56,094 nucleotides of DNA. It comes from Streptosporangiales bacterium. GTDB lineage: Bacteria; Actinomycetota; Actinomycetes; Streptosporangiales; WHST01. Both the position numbers and the translations under genes were made by a program. Shown here piece after piece: positions 26,261-38,277 of this stretch (positions are counted from its first letter, which is position 1; the number at the start of each line of letters is the position of its first letter). The notes beneath the pieces were generated by a model. That model saw only the letters and a list, made by a program, of their open reading frames with translations. It was not told the DNA's origin and did no database searches. The stretch lies in NCBI GenBank assembly GCA_009379825.1, contig WHTA01000033.1, forward strand, positions 1 through 56,094, read 5' to 3'.

Positions 26261-28183
26261 TCAGACGGGGGTCAGCGGCAGCAGCTTCTTGCCGGTGGGG
26301 CCGATCTGGATCTCGGTGTCCATGCCGGGGCAGACGCCGCAGTCGTAGCAGGGGGTCCAGCGGCAGTCGTCCACCTCGACCTCGTTCACGGCGTCCTGCC
26401 AGTCCTCCCAGAGCCAGTCCCTGTCCAGGCCGGCGTCCAGGTGGTCCCAGGGCAGCACCTCGATCGAGTCGCGCTCGCGGACCGTGAACCAGGCCAGGCT
26501 CACCGGGCCGTCGCCGAACACCTCGGCGCACGCGTCCGCCCACCGGTCGTACGAGAAGTGCTCGCTCCAGCCGTCGAACCGGCCGCCGTCCTCCCACACC
26601 CGCCGGATCACGGCGCCGACCCTGCGGTCACCGCGCGACAGCAGGCCTTCGATGACGCTCGGCTGGCCGTCGTGGTACCTGAAGCCGACCGCCTTGCCGT
26701 ACGAGCGGTCCTTGCGGACGGTGTCGCGCAGCAGCTTCAGCCGGTCGTCCACGGTCTGCGCGTCCTGCTGCGCCGCCCACTGGAACGGGGTGTGCGGCTT
26801 CGGCACGAACGCGCCGATCGACACGGTGCAGCGGATGTCGCGCCGCCCGCTCGCCTCGCGGCCGGCGTCGATGACCCGCTTCGCCAGGTCGGCGATGGCC
26901 AGCACGTCCTCGTCGGTCTCGGTGGGCAGACCGCACATGAAGTACAGCTTCACCTGCCGCCAGCCGTTGGCGTACGCGGTGGTCACCGTGCGGATCAGGT
27001 CGTCCTCGCTGACCATCTTGTTGATGATCTTGCGCATCCGCTCGGAGCCGCCCTCGGGCGCGAACGTCAGCCCGGACCGCCGCCCGTTGCGGGACAGCTC
27101 GTTGGCCAGTGTGACGTTGAACGCGTCCACCCGGGTGGACGGCAGCGACAGCGAGACGTTGCTGCCCTCGTACTGGTCGGCGAGACCCTTGGCGATGTCG
27201 CCGATCTCGGAGTGGTCGGCGCTGGACAGCGACAGCAGCCCGACCTCCTCGAAGCCGCTCGCCTTGATGCCGCCCTCCACCATCTCGCCGACGGTGGTGA
27301 TCGAGCGTTCCCGCACCGGCCGGGTGATCATCCCCGCCTGGCAGAACCGGCAGCCGCGGGTGCAGCCGCGGAAGATCTCCACGCTGTACCGCTCGTGCAC
27401 GGTCTCCGCCAGCGGCACGAGCGGCGCTTTCGGGTACGGCCAGTCGTCCAGGTCGGAGACGGTGTACTTGCGCACCTGGAACGGCACGCCTGGCCGGTTC
27501 GGCGCCACCCGCCTGATCCGGCCGTCGGGCAGGTAGTCGACGTCGTAGAACTTCGGCACGTACACGCCACCGCTGGCGGCCAGCCGCTGCAGCACCTCGT
27601 CGCGACCGCCCGGCCGGCCCTCGACCTTCCACTCCCTGACCACCTCGGTGATCGCCTGCACGACCTCCTCGCCGTCGCCGAGCACGGCGGCGTCGAGGAA
27701 GTCCGCGATCGGCTCCGGGTTGAACGCCGCGTGCCCACCGCCGAGTACGAGCGGGTCGTCATCGCCGCGCTCGTCAGCGCGCAGTGGGATGCCGGCGAGG
27801 TCGAGTGCGGTGAGCAGGTTCGTGTACCCCAGCTCGGTGGCGAACGAGATGCCGAACAGGTCGAACGCCCGCACCGGCCGGTGCGCGTCGACGGTGAACT
27901 GCGGCACGCCGTGCTCGCGCATCAGGCGCTCGAGATCCGGCCACACCGCGTAGGTGCGCTCGGCGAGGACGCCTGGCTTCTCGTTCAGCACCTCGTACAG
28001 GATCTGCACGCCCTGGTTGGGCAGCCCCACCTCGTACGCGTCGGGGTACATCAGGCACCACCGCACGTCCGCGGCGTCCCAGTCGGCGACCACCGAGTTG
28101 AGCTCGCCGCCGACGTACTGGATCGGCTTGCTCACCAGCGGGAGCAGCGGCTCCAGCCGCGAGAACACCGACTCGACGGGCAT
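26261..28183 (-). CDS. TIGR03960-type B12-binding radical SAM protein
   Basis: The protein has 640 residues. The N-terminal half has a B12-binding-like Rossmann region (WCLMYPDAYEVGLPNQG, DLFGISFATELGYTN, PLVLGGGHAAFNPEP). The radical SAM cluster is in FRGCTRGCRFCQAG (CxxxCxxC). LTFAPEGGSERMR and KLYFMCGLPTETDED are typical of methylthiotransferase-like members. The C-terminus has a Cys-rich segment CYDCGVCPG. Function has not been established in the family to my knowledge. Confidence 0.9.
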   Translation of the reverse strand: MPVESVFSRLEPLLPLVSKPIQYVGGELNSVVADWDAADVRWCLMYPDAYEVGLPNQGVQILYEVLNEKPGVLAERTYAVWPDLERLMREHGVPQFTVDAHRPVRAFDLFGISFATELGYTNLLTALDLAGIPLRADERGDDDPLVLGGGHAAFNPEPIADFLDAAVLGDGEEVVQAITEVVREWKVEGRPGGRDEVLQRLAASGGVYVPKFYDVDYLPDGRIRRVAPNRPGVPFQVRKYTVSDLDDWPYPKAPLVPLAETVHERYSVEIFRGCTRGCRFCQAGMITRPVRERSITTVGEMVEGGIKASGFEEVGLLSLSSADHSEIGDIAKGLADQYEGSNVSLSLPSTRVDAFNVTLANELSRNGRRSGLTFAPEGGSERMRKIINKMVSEDDLIRTVTTAYANGWRQVKLYFMCGLPTETDEDVLAIADLAKRVIDAGREASGRRDIRCTVSIGAFVPKPHTPFQWAAQQDAQTVDDRLKLLRDTVRKDRSYGKAVGFRYHDGQPSVIEGLLSRGDRRVGAVIRRVWEDGGRFDGWSEHFSYDRWADACAEVFGDGPVSLAWFTVRERDSIEVLPWDHLDAGLDRDWLWEDWQDAVNEVEVDDCRWTPCYDCGVCPGMDTEIQIGPTGKKLLPLTPV

Positions 28184-28246
28184 GACGGTACGTCCTCCAC
28201 GAGTTCGGCTGGCTACGGGCGAGCTACCAGCGTAACCGCTGCGACG

Positions 28247-28612
28247 TCAGCGTTCGTGCGGGTGGGCGATGCGGCCGCACCAGAGGGCGGCGACCCACAG
28301 AGCGGCGAAGAGGACGCCGAGGAAGAACATCGCGGGGACGACGAAGCCGGTGCCGATCGCGACCAGCTGCAGGGCCGAGCCCGCGTAGTACGCCCAGCGG
28401 AAGCGCAGCAGCGCGCACAGCACGACGGCGACGAGAGCGAGGCCGCCGCCGATCAGCCACGCGGTACCCAGGTCGACGCCGCTGATCGAGTTCGCGACCG
28501 GCGCCGCGCAGACGAAGACGATCGCCTGGAAGATCAGCATGGTCGCGCAGAAGCGCCGGGTCACCCGGTTCACGTCGATCCACGGGCGCCGCTGCGCCGC
28601 CGCCTCGGTCAT
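28247..28612 (-). CDS. DUF4233 membrane protein
   Basis: ATG 28612 has GGGAGGAGG about ten bases upstream and gives 121 residues with four hydrophobic segments (FCATMLIFQAIVFVCAAPVA, ALVAVVLCALL, GSALQLVAIGTGFVVPAMFF, GVLFAALWVAALW). The family is characteristically encoded directly downstream of folC in actinobacteria. Here a 166-bp MITE separates the two. Function unknown. Confidence 0.8.
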   Translation of the reverse strand: MTEAAAQRRPWIDVNRVTRRFCATMLIFQAIVFVCAAPVANSISGVDLGTAWLIGGGLALVAVVLCALLRFRWAYYAGSALQLVAIGTGFVVPAMFFLGVLFAALWVAALWCGRIAHPHER

Positions 28613-28726
28613 ACCGCGACCGCCTCCTCCCGAGCCTCCGGCAGGTGCCGCGACAAGGTCCATCGACGCGTGGCGCACATCGCGACCCCCACCTCCACCT
28701 CGCTCACCGTCCAATCTCTCACGTGG

Positions 28727-28892
28727 CTAGGGCGCGTCTGACAACAGCTGTCCGGGCTGCGCGACGCCCATGACGGCCATTAGCGGTGTTGTCCTCAAGG
28801 CAAGTATGGCCAATACGAGCCATTCGTCCGCCACCGCTACTGACCGCCCTGGCCGCCGCTCGCCTCGAACGCCATTGTCAGACACGCCCTAG
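28727..28892. mobile_element. MITE-like foldback element on the folC stop codon
   Basis: The ends CTAGGGCGCGTCTGACAA (28727-28744) and TTGTCAGACACGCCCTAG (28875-28892) are inverted repeats matching at 17 of 18 positions. Inside, TAGCGGTG (28781-28788) and CACCGCTA (28832-28839) form a second inverted pair. The 166-bp unit has no coding capacity. CTAG at both ends looks like a duplicated 4-bp target. The right CTAG supplies the folC TAG stop (28889-28891), so insertion kept the gene intact. I infer a non-autonomous element mobilised by an IS with matching ends elsewhere in the genome. Confidence 0.75.
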
Positions 28893-30217
28893 CGCACCTG
28901 ACCGCCGAGCAGCAGCCGCGCGTCGCCCGCGGTCACCACGGAACCGGTCACGAGCACGCCGAGGCCGGAGGCGACGAGGTCCGTCCCCTCCTCCGCCTGC
29001 GCGATGGCGGTGTCGAGGGCCTCGTCCAGCCGCTCCACCACGGTGACCCGGTCGTCGCCGAAGATGCCGGCGGCGATCTCGCCGAGCTCGGCCGGCGGCA
29101 TCGAGCGGTCGGAGTGGTTGCGGGTCACCACGACCCGGTCGAGCACCGGCTCGAGCGCCTCGAGCAGGCCGGGCACGTCCTTGTCGCTCATCACGCCGAC
29201 GACGCCGATCAGCCGCTGGAAGGAGAACGCCTCCCCCAACGACGCCACCGTCGCCTGCATGCCGGCCGGGTTGTGCGACGAGTCGACGAGCACCGTCGGG
29301 CTGCGGCGTACAACCTCGAGCCGGCCGGGCGCGTTCACCTCGGCGAACGCGTCGCGCACCACCTCGATGTCGAGCTCCTTCGCAGCGGTGAACGCCTCGA
29401 CCGCAGCGAGGGCGACCGCGGCGTTGCTCGCCTGGTAGCTGCCGTGCAGCGGCAGGAAGATGTCCTCGTACGTGGTCTCCAGCCCGCGCAGCGACACCAG
29501 CTGCCCGCCGACGGCGGTGTCCTGGCTGAGCACGCCGAACTCCAGGCCCTCCCTGGCGACGGTCGCCTCCAGCTCGACGGCCTGGCGCATCAGCACCTCG
29601 GCGGCCGCCACCGGCTGCTGGGCCAGCACCACGAAGCCGCCCGGCTTGATGATGCCGGCCTTCTCCGTCGCGATGTCCACGACGTCGTCGCCGAGCAGGT
29701 GCGCGTGGTCGATCGAGATCGGGGTGCAGACCGACACCTGGCCGTCGACCACGTTGGTCGCGTCCCACGCGCCGCCGAGCCCGACCTCCACCACGGCGGC
29801 GTCGACCGGCGCGTCCGCGAACGCCGCGAACGCCATGCCGGTGACGACCTCGAAGAAGCTCATCGGCAGCCCGAGCTGCTGCTCCACCAGCTCGACGTAC
29901 GGCAGCACCTCGTCGTACGTGGCGACGAACAGCTCCTCGTCGATCGGCTCGCCGAGCACCGAGATCCGCTCCCTGACGGTCTGCAGGTGCGGGCTCGAGT
30001 ACCGGCCCACCCGCAGCCCCAGCCCGCGCAACAGCGCGTCGATCATCCGCGCGGTGCTGGTCTTGCCGTTGGTCCCGGTCAGGTGAATGGCGGGGTACGT
30101 ACGCTGCGGGTCGCCCATCAGGTCCATCAGCAGCCTGATGCGGTCGAGGCTCGGCTCCATCCGGGTCTCCGGCCACCGCTGCAGCAGCGCCCGGTCGACC
30201 TCTTCGAACCTGCTCAT
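28889..30217 (-). CDS. folC: Bifunctional dihydrofolate/folylpolyglutamate synthase
   Basis: The protein has 442 residues. The ATP-binding loop is [53 protein letters not shown] and [10 protein letters not shown] are the Mur-ligase-type blocks of FolC. It adds glutamate to dihydropteroate or folates. Its ATG overlaps the valS stop (ATGA), so translation is coupled. Its TAG stop lies inside the terminal repeat of the MITE. Confidence 0.95.
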   Translation of the reverse strand: MSRFEEVDRALLQRWPETRMEPSLDRIRLLMDLMGDPQRTYPAIHLTGTNGKTSTARMIDALLRGLGLRVGRYSSPHLQTVRERISVLGEPIDEELFVATYDEVLPYVELVEQQLGLPMSFFEVVTGMAFAAFADAPVDAAVVEVGLGGAWDATNVVDGQVSVCTPISIDHAHLLGDDVVDIATEKAGIIKPGGFVVLAQQPVAAAEVLMRQAVELEATVAREGLEFGVLSQDTAVGGQLVSLRGLETTYEDIFLPLHGSYQASNAAVALAAVEAFTAAKELDIEVVRDAFAEVNAPGRLEVVRRSPTVLVDSSHNPAGMQATVASLGEAFSFQRLIGVVGVMSDKDVPGLLEALEPVLDRVVVTRNHSDRSMPPAELGEIAAGIFGDDRVTVVERLDEALDTAIAQAEEGTDLVASGLGVLVTGSVVTAGDARLLLGGQVR

Positions 30218-32841
30218 TGGATATCGGCCAACGCTTCGAGGCGCGCGGTCAGCCTGGCGATGTCCTCGTCGGCCTCGGTCACGCGGTTCCTGGTCTCCGC
30301 CACCACCTCGGCGGGTGCGCGCTCGACGAAGTTGGCGTTGGCCAGCTTGTCCTCCGACTGCGCCTTCGTACGTTCAGCGGCGGCCAGGTCCTTGGTCAGC
30401 CTGGCGCGCTCCGACTCCACGTCGATCGCGCCGCGCAGGTCCAGCTCGACCGTCGCGGTCGCCACCTGCAGGGTGGCGCTCGCGGTGAAGTCGTCCGCCG
30501 GTTCGTCCAGCCGGGCGAGCGCGCGCAGCGCGTCCACGCCGTCGTGCAACGGCAGGTCGCCGAGGTCGAGCCTGGCGGGCACCCGCTGGCTCGGCCGCAG
30601 CCGCTGTTCCGCCCGGAACCGACGGATCTCCGTGACGACCTCGATCAGCGTGGCCGTCCGCCGTTCCGCGTCGGCGTCCGCGAAGGTCGCGTCACCGGTC
30701 GGCCAGTCGGCCGTCACCACGGTCTCGCGCCCGGTCAGCGCGCACCACAGCTCCTCCGTGACGTACGGCACGACCGGGTGCAGTGCCCGCAGCAGCCGGT
30801 CGAGCACGTGCCCGAGCACCGCCTGGGTGCCGGCCGCGACCGGGCCGCCGCGGTCGATCTGCACCTTCGCGATCTCCAGGTACCAGTCGCAGAACTCGTC
30901 CCAGGTGAAGTGGAACAGCGTGTCGACGACCTTCGCGAACTGCAGGTCCTCGAACAGCTCGTCCACGTGCGCCAGGGTGCTGTGCAGCCGGGAGAGTATC
31001 CACCGGTCGGCAGCCGTACGTTGGTCCGCCGGGGGCAGCGGCGCGGCGGCGTCCGCGCCGTTGAGCAACGCGAACCGCGCGGCGTTCCACAGCTTGTTGC
31101 AGAAGTTCCGCGACCCCTGCACCCACTCCTCGCCTATCGGCACGTCCTGCCCGGGGTTGGCGCCGCGCGCGAGCGTGAACCGCAGCGCGTCCGAGCCGTA
31201 GGAGTCCATCCACTCCAGCGGGTCCACGGTGTTGCCGCGCGACTTGCTCATCTTCTTGCCGAACTTATCCCTGATCAACCCGGTGAGCGCGATCGTACGG
31301 AACGGGACGGCGTCGGCCGGGTCCTCGGCGTCCGACATCGCGTAGATGCCGAGCATCATCATCCTGGCCACCCAGAAGAACAAGATGTCGTAGCCGGTGA
31401 GCAGTACGTCGGTCGGGTAGAACTTCCGCAGGTCCGCCGTGTCGTCCGGCCAACCGAGCGTGGAGAACGGCCACAGCCCGGACGAGAACCAGGTGTCGAG
31501 CACGTCCTGGTCCTGTGTCCAGCCGTCGCCCGTGGGCGGCTCGTCGTCCGGGCCGACGCAGACCACCTCGCCGCCCGGCCCGTACCAGACGGGGATCCGG
31601 TGCCCCCACCACAGCTGCCGGGAGATGCACCAGTCGTGCATGTTGTCGACCCACTCGAAGTAGCGGTACTCCAGCTCCTTCGGGTGGATCTGCACCCGGC
31701 CGTCGCGGACGGCGTCGCCCGCGGCCTTCGCCAGCGGGCCGACCCGGACGAACCACTGCAGCGACAGCCGCGGCTCGACGACCGTCTCGCACCGCGAGCA
31801 GTGCCCGACGGCGTGCGTGTGCGAGCGCTGCTCGACCAGCCGGCCCTCTTCGCGCAGCGCCGCGATCACCGCCGGCCGCGCCTCGAACCGGTCCAGGCCC
31901 TCGAACGGACCAGGCAGGGTGATCTGGCCGCGCTCGTCCATGATGGTGACCGACTCCAGGTCGTGCCTGCGACCGATCTCGAAGTCGTTCGGGTCGTGTG
32001 CCGGCGTGACCTTCACCGCGCCGCTGCCGAACTCCGGGTCCACGTGCGGGTCGGCGACCACCGGGATGGTGCGCCCGGTCAGCGGCAGCGTGACCCGCTT
32101 GCCGACCAGATGCCGGTAGCGCTCGTCGTCGGGGTGCACGGCGACGGCCGTGTCGCCGAGCATCGTCTCCGCACGCGTGGTGGCGACGGTCACCGAGTCG
32201 TCGCCGTCGCCGTAGCGCAGCGACACCAGCTCGCCGTCGACGTCCTTGTGGTCCACCTCGATGTCGGACAGCGCCGTACGGCAGCGCGGGCACCAGTTGA
32301 TGATCCGCTCGGCCTGGTAGATCAGGTCGTCCTCGTACAGCCGCTTGAACATGGTGAGGACGGCGCTGGACAGGCCCTCGTCCATGGTGAACCGTTCCCT
32401 GGACCAGTCCACGCCGTCGCCGAGGCGACGCATCTGGCCGAGGATCTGGCCGCCGTACTGCTCCTTCCAGGCCCAGACCCGCTTGACGAAGGCCTCCCGA
32501 CCCAGGTCGTAGCGGCTCTTGCCCTCCTCGGCCAGCTGCCGCTCCACCAGGGTCTGGGTGGCGATGCCGGCGTGGTCCATGCCGGGCAGCCACAGCGCCT
32601 CGTAGCTCTGCATCCGGCGGCGGCGGGTCAGCGCGTCCATCAGCGTGTGCTGGAAGGCGTGCCCCAGGTGCAGTGAGCCGGTGACGTTCGGCGGCGGGAT
32701 GACGATCGTGTACGGCGGCCGCTCACTGCCCGCGTCCGCAGTGAACGCGCCTACGTCGAGCCAGCGCTGGTAGAGGCGGCTCTCGACGTCGGCCGGCGTG
32801 TACTGGGACGGCAGTTCTGCGGGGTCTGGGGTTTGGTTCAC
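30214..32841 (-). CDS. valS: Valine-tRNA ligase
   Basis: The protein has 875 residues, full length. HIGH-type [14 protein letters not shown] and the KMSKS loop [14 protein letters not shown] flank an intact editing domain ([13 protein letters not shown]). The C-terminal tRNA-binding coiled coil is present ([20 protein letters not shown]). GTG 32841 is preferred because the frame further upstream lacks conservation and overlaps the next gene's region. It is cotranscribed with folC. Confidence 0.97.
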   Translation of the reverse strand: MNQTPDPAELPSQYTPADVESRLYQRWLDVGAFTADAGSERPPYTIVIPPPNVTGSLHLGHAFQHTLMDALTRRRRMQSYEALWLPGMDHAGIATQTLVERQLAEEGKSRYDLGREAFVKRVWAWKEQYGGQILGQMRRLGDGVDWSRERFTMDEGLSSAVLTMFKRLYEDDLIYQAERIINWCPRCRTALSDIEVDHKDVDGELVSLRYGDGDDSVTVATTRAETMLGDTAVAVHPDDERYRHLVGKRVTLPLTGRTIPVVADPHVDPEFGSGAVKVTPAHDPNDFEIGRRHDLESVTIMDERGQITLPGPFEGLDRFEARPAVIAALREEGRLVEQRSHTHAVGHCSRCETVVEPRLSLQWFVRVGPLAKAAGDAVRDGRVQIHPKELEYRYFEWVDNMHDWCISRQLWWGHRIPVWYGPGGEVVCVGPDDEPPTGDGWTQDQDVLDTWFSSGLWPFSTLGWPDDTADLRKFYPTDVLLTGYDILFFWVARMMMLGIYAMSDAEDPADAVPFRTIALTGLIRDKFGKKMSKSRGNTVDPLEWMDSYGSDALRFTLARGANPGQDVPIGEEWVQGSRNFCNKLWNAARFALLNGADAAAPLPPADQRTAADRWILSRLHSTLAHVDELFEDLQFAKVVDTLFHFTWDEFCDWYLEIAKVQIDRGGPVAAGTQAVLGHVLDRLLRALHPVVPYVTEELWCALTGRETVVTADWPTGDATFADADAERRTATLIEVVTEIRRFRAEQRLRPSQRVPARLDLGDLPLHDGVDALRALARLDEPADDFTASATLQVATATVELDLRGAIDVESERARLTKDLAAAERTKAQSEDKLANANFVERAPAEVVAETRNRVTEADEDIARLTARLEALADIQ

Positions 32842-32911
32842 GGCGGGCAGTCTACGGACCCCGATGAGACTGCCCGCCGCGAACCTGGTCCCCCGATCCC
32901 CCGAGGACCGG

Positions 32912-33973
32912 TCAGGCGGGGGTGGTCGCCTCGTAGACGAGGTTGAACGGCGTGGTCGCCGCCACCCGGAACCCGGTGAAACCGGCCTGCTCGGTGATCT
33001 TCTCGATCGCCGCGGGACCGGCCTGGGCGCCGAGCGCCCAACCACCCTCCTGGCTCTTCGCGTTCGGGATGCAGAGGAAGGTCGAGGCGCTGTAGTAGAT
33101 CCGCCCGACGGGGTTCAGGTTGCCCGCCACGTCGTCGGCCGCTGCCGGCTCGACGATCATCCACGTACCGCCGGGGCGCAGCGCCTGGCGTACCTGATGC
33201 GCCGCCGCGAGCGGGTCACCCATGTCGTGCAGTGCGTCGAACGTCGTCACGAGCGCGTAGCCCTGGCCGGAGAACGTCTGTGCCGTGGCCACCTCGAACG
33301 CCACCCGGTCGGCGACGCCGGCGTCCGCGGCCCGCTTCCGTGCCAGTTCGATCGACTCGTCGTGGTAGTCGGAGCCGACGAAGTGCGAGTTCGGGAACGC
33401 CTGCGCCATCAACACCGTCGACGCGCCCAGACCACACCCGAGGTCCGCGACCTTGGCACCCGAGTCCAGCGCCGCCTCGACGCCGTCCATGGCGGGAATC
33501 CAGTTCTGCACCAGGTTGGCCAGGTAGCCAGGACGGAAGAACTGCTCGGTGCCGACGAACAGGTCCTTGTCGTGCTCGTGCCAGCCGATGCCCTTCCCGG
33601 TGCGGAACGCCTCCGTCACCTCGGGCTCCGTCCGCAGCGTCGCCAGCGCGAGCATGAACGCGGCCGGCGCGTTGACCGCGCCGTCCGGGTCGGCGACGAT
33701 CGCCGCCTGCTCCTCGGTCAGCGAGTACCGCTCGGTGTCCGCGTCGTACGTCACGTAGCCGCCGGCGGCCTGTCCGCGCAGCCACTCCGTGACCTACCGC
33801 TCGTCGGTACGGGTGGCGGCGGCGAGCTCAGCGGGGGTCATCGGGCGTTCCGCCAGCGGCGGGTACAACCCCAGCCGGTAGCCCACGACGGCGTTCCCCG
33901 CGCTCACCGTCGCGCCGAGATCGCTAACGACACGGTGGAGCAGGTCCTCGAGCACGGCCTGGTCGATTGCCAT
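32912..33973 (-). pseudogene. Class I SAM methyltransferase (Rv2258c-like) with in-frame amber codon
   Basis: ATG 33973 has AGGAGG seven bases upstream. The first 59 codons (MAIDQAVLEDLL ... TPAELAAATRTDER) end at TAG (33796-33794). The same frame then continues, without a shift, as VTEWLRGQAAGGYVTYD and the full methyltransferase with motif I VADLGCGLGAST. The family reads DERYVxEWL here, so TAC has become TAG. Repaired length is 353 residues. Either a nonsense mutation, a sequence error, or readthrough explains it. A shorter protein of about 280 residues could begin downstream but lacks most of the winged-helix dimerisation domain. Confidence 0.85.
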
Positions 33974-34059
33974 CAGTTGCCTCCTGTCTCCGCCGTTCAC
34001 GCAACGGCTAGGGCCAGCCTGCGCGCAACGCCACAGTGAGGCCATGGACACCACCCGCA

Positions 34060-34110
34060 CAGGAACCTGACAAAGCCCTGACAGCACGGCAAAACGGTCG
34101 TACGTTCCTG
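34060..34110. promoter_or_regulatory. Divergent promoter region with inverted repeat
   Basis: CAGGAAC (34060-34066) and GTTCCTG (34104-34110) are inverted arms 37 bases apart in the 181-bp gap between the methyltransferase (start 33973) and the STAND regulator (start 34155). This is a weak candidate for regulator binding. I cannot place -35 or -10 elements confidently. Confidence 0.3.
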
Positions 34111-34154
34111 CCACAGTCTGGCCCCGGCTGCCGCTGAGGGGAGGTACGCACAAC

Positions 34155-36548
34155 GTGAGGGACCAACCGGGCGGCCACTTCGGGGCGCTGCTGCGGCGCC
34201 ACCGGTTGGTGGCCGGACTCTCCCAGCAGGCACTCGCCGACCGCTCCGGGCTGAGCGTGGACGCGATCGCGGCGTTGGAACGGGGCCGCAGGCGCCGGCC
34301 ACGCGCCTTCACCGTGCGGCTGCTCGCGGACACGCTCGACCTCGACGACGGCGCCCGTCAGGTGCTGGCCAGCGCGAGCGAACCGGCCGGCACCTCCACG
34401 GCGCCGACCCGGGTGCCGCCGCCGTTCACCGAGCTGGTCGGGCGGATCGAGGAACGCGACGCCGTCGCAAGCCTGCTGCGCCAGGACGGGGTGCGGCTGG
34501 TCACGCTGACCGGGCCGGGCGGGGTCGGCAAGACGCAGCTGGCCCTCGACGTCGTCCGGCAGGTGGCCGGCGACTTCCCCGGCGGCGTCGGCTGGGTGGC
34601 GCTGTCGCAGCTCGGCGACGCAGCGGCGATCACCCAGGCGGTCGCCACCTCGTTCGGGGTGCGGGACGCACCGGGCCGCCCGCTGCTCGACCCGTTGACC
34701 GCCACGCTCGCCACCCCGGACGCACTGCTGCTGCTGGACAACTGCGAGCACCTGGTGGGCCCGGTGACGCCGTTCGTCGAGCACCTGCTCATGTCCTGCA
34801 GCGGGCTGCGCGTCCTCGCGACGAGCCGGGAACGGCTGCGGCTGCCGGCGGAGATCGTGCGGCCGGTCGCGCCGCTGGCCGTCCCAGGCGACGACGACGA
34901 GGTGGACGACTCCCCCGCCGTCGCCTTGTTCGTCCGCCGGGCGCGGCAGCTGCTGCCCGACTTCCGGCTCACCGCCGCGGACCGACCGGCCGTCGCGCGG
35001 ATCTGCCGCGAGCTGGACGGGCTGCCGCTGGCGCTCGAGCTGGCCGCGGCACGGGTGAACGTGCTGAGCATCCGCCAGCTCGCGGCGAGCATCGACGAGG
35101 CCGGCTGCCTCACCGGCAGCAGGGACGGCACGCCGCGCCACCGCACACTGCGTGCCGCGATCGACTGGAGCTACGAGCTGCTCGGCGCCGACGAGCGGCG
35201 GGCGCTGCGGCAGCTCGCCGTGTTCGCCGGCGGCTGGAGCCTGCAGGCGGCCGCGGCGACCTGCCCGGTGCTCGCCGACGAGGAGCAGGCGCTCACCGTG
35301 ACCGCGTCGCTGGTGGACAAGTCGTTGGCGATAGCCGTCCCGGCGAACGGTCAGGCCCGCTACTTCCTGCTCTTCACCGTGCGCCGTTACGCGCTGGAGA
35401 AGCTGCGGGCGAGCGGCGACCTCGACGCCGTGGCGACCACGTACGCCAGGTACGTCACCGAGCTGGCCGAGCGAGCCGCGCCTGAGCTGCACGGCCCGCG
35501 CCAGGTCGACTGGCTGGACCGGCTGGACACGGAGGTGAACAACGTCCGTGCGGTGCTCGCCTGGGCCAGCGGTCGGCGTACCGACATCGGGGTGCGGCTC
35601 GCCGGCGCACTGTGGCGCTACTGCTACCTGCGCGGCCGGTACGGCGAGGGCCGGGCGTGGCTGACCACGGCCCTGGCGGGCGACCACACGGCGTCGGCCA
35701 CGGCGCTGGCCGGGGCACAGCTCGGCACCGGGGTGCTCGCGTTCCTGCAGTGCGAGTACGACCTGGCCGCGGCCCGGATCGAGGCGGCGCTGCGGCTCTA
35801 CCGCGAGCACGGGGACCGCCGCGGCGTCGCCGAGTCGCTGCAGCGGCTCGGCAGCGTGGCGCGGGAGCGCGGCGACTACGAGCGCGCGCTGCGGCTGCAC
35901 GAGGAGAGCCGCGACCTGTGGCACGCCGCCGGGGACCAGGCCAGGGTCGCCGAGTCACGGAACTACCTGGGCTTCGTCGCCTGGCTGACCGAGGACCCGG
36001 ACGCGGTCGACAGCTGCCGGCAGACGCTCGCGGTGTTCCGGCGGCTCGCCGACGCGGAGGGCACGGCCTGGGCGCTGCTCAACCTGGGCGCCGCCGTCGC
36101 GTACCTCGGTGAGCCCGACCGGGCGGAGCGGCTGCTGCGGGAGAGCCTCGCGCTGGCCGACCGCACCAGGTTCGCCGAGGGCGTCGCATGGTCACTGAAC
36201 CTGCTCGGCGTGGTCGCGCGCCGCACCGGCCGTGCGGAACTGGCCGGGGAGCTGCTGGTCGAGAGCCTGCGGCAGCACCTCGCACTCGGCGACCGCTGGC
36301 GAGCGGCCAGCGTGTGCGAGGAGCTCGCCGCGGTCACCGTGGCCACCGACCCTGCGCGCGCCGCACGCCTCCTCGGCGCCGCGGACGAGCTGCGCAGCAG
36401 CGACGCCCGCCGCCCACCGGTCGAACAGCCCGACTACGAGCAGACCGTCCGCACCTGCCGCGAGGCGCTGGGCGCCGCAACCTTCACCACCGAACACGCC
36501 GACGGCCGCACCACACCCCCGGACACCCTCACCAACCATCTCGACTGA
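34155..36548 (+). CDS. XRE-HTH / NB-ARC (STAND) / TPR transcriptional regulator, AfsR-like
   Basis: The protein has 797 residues. HTH at about residues 8-65 (GALLRRHRLVAGLSQQALADRSGLS ... ALERG). The STAND ATPase has Walker A TLTGPGGVGKTQLALDV (about 117-133), Walker B ALLLLDNCEHL and the GLPLALELAAAR box. TPR-like repeats fill residues 480-750 (ALRLYREHGDRRGVAESLQRLGSVARERGDYERAL and following). Such proteins are ATP-dependent switches that turn on neighbouring genes. GTG 34155 has GGGAGG upstream. Its divergent neighbour is the amber-bearing methyltransferase, the most likely local target. Confidence 0.88.
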   Translation: MRDQPGGHFGALLRRHRLVAGLSQQALADRSGLSVDAIAALERGRRRRPRAFTVRLLADTLDLDDGARQVLASASEPAGTSTAPTRVPPPFTELVGRIEERDAVASLLRQDGVRLVTLTGPGGVGKTQLALDVVRQVAGDFPGGVGWVALSQLGDAAAITQAVATSFGVRDAPGRPLLDPLTATLATPDALLLLDNCEHLVGPVTPFVEHLLMSCSGLRVLATSRERLRLPAEIVRPVAPLAVPGDDDEVDDSPAVALFVRRARQLLPDFRLTAADRPAVARICRELDGLPLALELAAARVNVLSIRQLAASIDEAGCLTGSRDGTPRHRTLRAAIDWSYELLGADERRALRQLAVFAGGWSLQAAAATCPVLADEEQALTVTASLVDKSLAIAVPANGQARYFLLFTVRRYALEKLRASGDLDAVATTYARYVTELAERAAPELHGPRQVDWLDRLDTEVNNVRAVLAWASGRRTDIGVRLAGALWRYCYLRGRYGEGRAWLTTALAGDHTASATALAGAQLGTGVLAFLQCEYDLAAARIEAALRLYREHGDRRGVAESLQRLGSVARERGDYERALRLHEESRDLWHAAGDQARVAESRNYLGFVAWLTEDPDAVDSCRQTLAVFRRLADAEGTAWALLNLGAAVAYLGEPDRAERLLRESLALADRTRFAEGVAWSLNLLGVVARRTGRAELAGELLVESLRQHLALGDRWRAASVCEELAAVTVATDPARAARLLGAADELRSSDARRPPVEQPDYEQTVRTCREALGAATFTTEHADGRTTPPDTLTNHLD

Positions 36549-36567
36549 GGCTGAACTGCCGCCGACA

Positions 36568-36857
36568 CTAGGCGGACTTCCCCGCCGCTCACCACGGCGC
36601 CAGGCGACGACCTCGCACCGCATCGTGGGCGGCCGGACCTCCCCGCCGCCCGCCCGGCACGAGATGACGACCTCGCGCGGCACCGCCGCTAGGCGGAGTT
36701 CCCACGGCGCGAGGTAACAACGCCGCGCGGCACCAGCGTCGGGTTTGACACCGGCCAGCACCACGTCGCCGGTGCTGACCTCGCGCGACAGCGCGGGCCA
36801 GGCGGACTTCCCCCGCCGCTCACCACTGCAGGCAACGGCGCCGCGGGGCAGCGCGCG
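36568..36857. repeat. Four degenerate tandem copies of the clpX 3' end
   Basis: This 309-bp gap beyond the STAND gene holds no gene. Starting at 36568, about 36628, 36689 and about 36798, the sequence repeats the last 60-100 bp of clpX: the stop trinucleotide CTA, then GGCGGACTTC-type, then a block resembling GACGACCTCGCGCGG. The copy at 36689 is longest: 36732-36774 matches clpX 36913-36954 with about four substitutions and one extra base. Read on the minus strand they encode broken versions of the [17 protein letters not shown] tail. They lie directly beyond the functional clpX stop. Confidence 0.7.
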
Positions 36858-38147
<1,290 letters not shown>

Positions 38148-38277
38148 CTGATCGCTCTCCTTTACGCCCGGAGTCGCCGTGCAATCGACCGTACCTCGTA
38201 TCGTCCCATGTTCGGGTCCGCGGCGCGGCGAGTCGCACGTTCCGCGTTTCTCAGCGTACGCGGCCGCAGCCCCGGCG

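Noticed and set aside
36192-36764. A 190-residue minus-strand frame after clpX
   Set aside because: It reads through degenerate clpX-tail copies and the antisense of the STAND gene, so it is not a gene.
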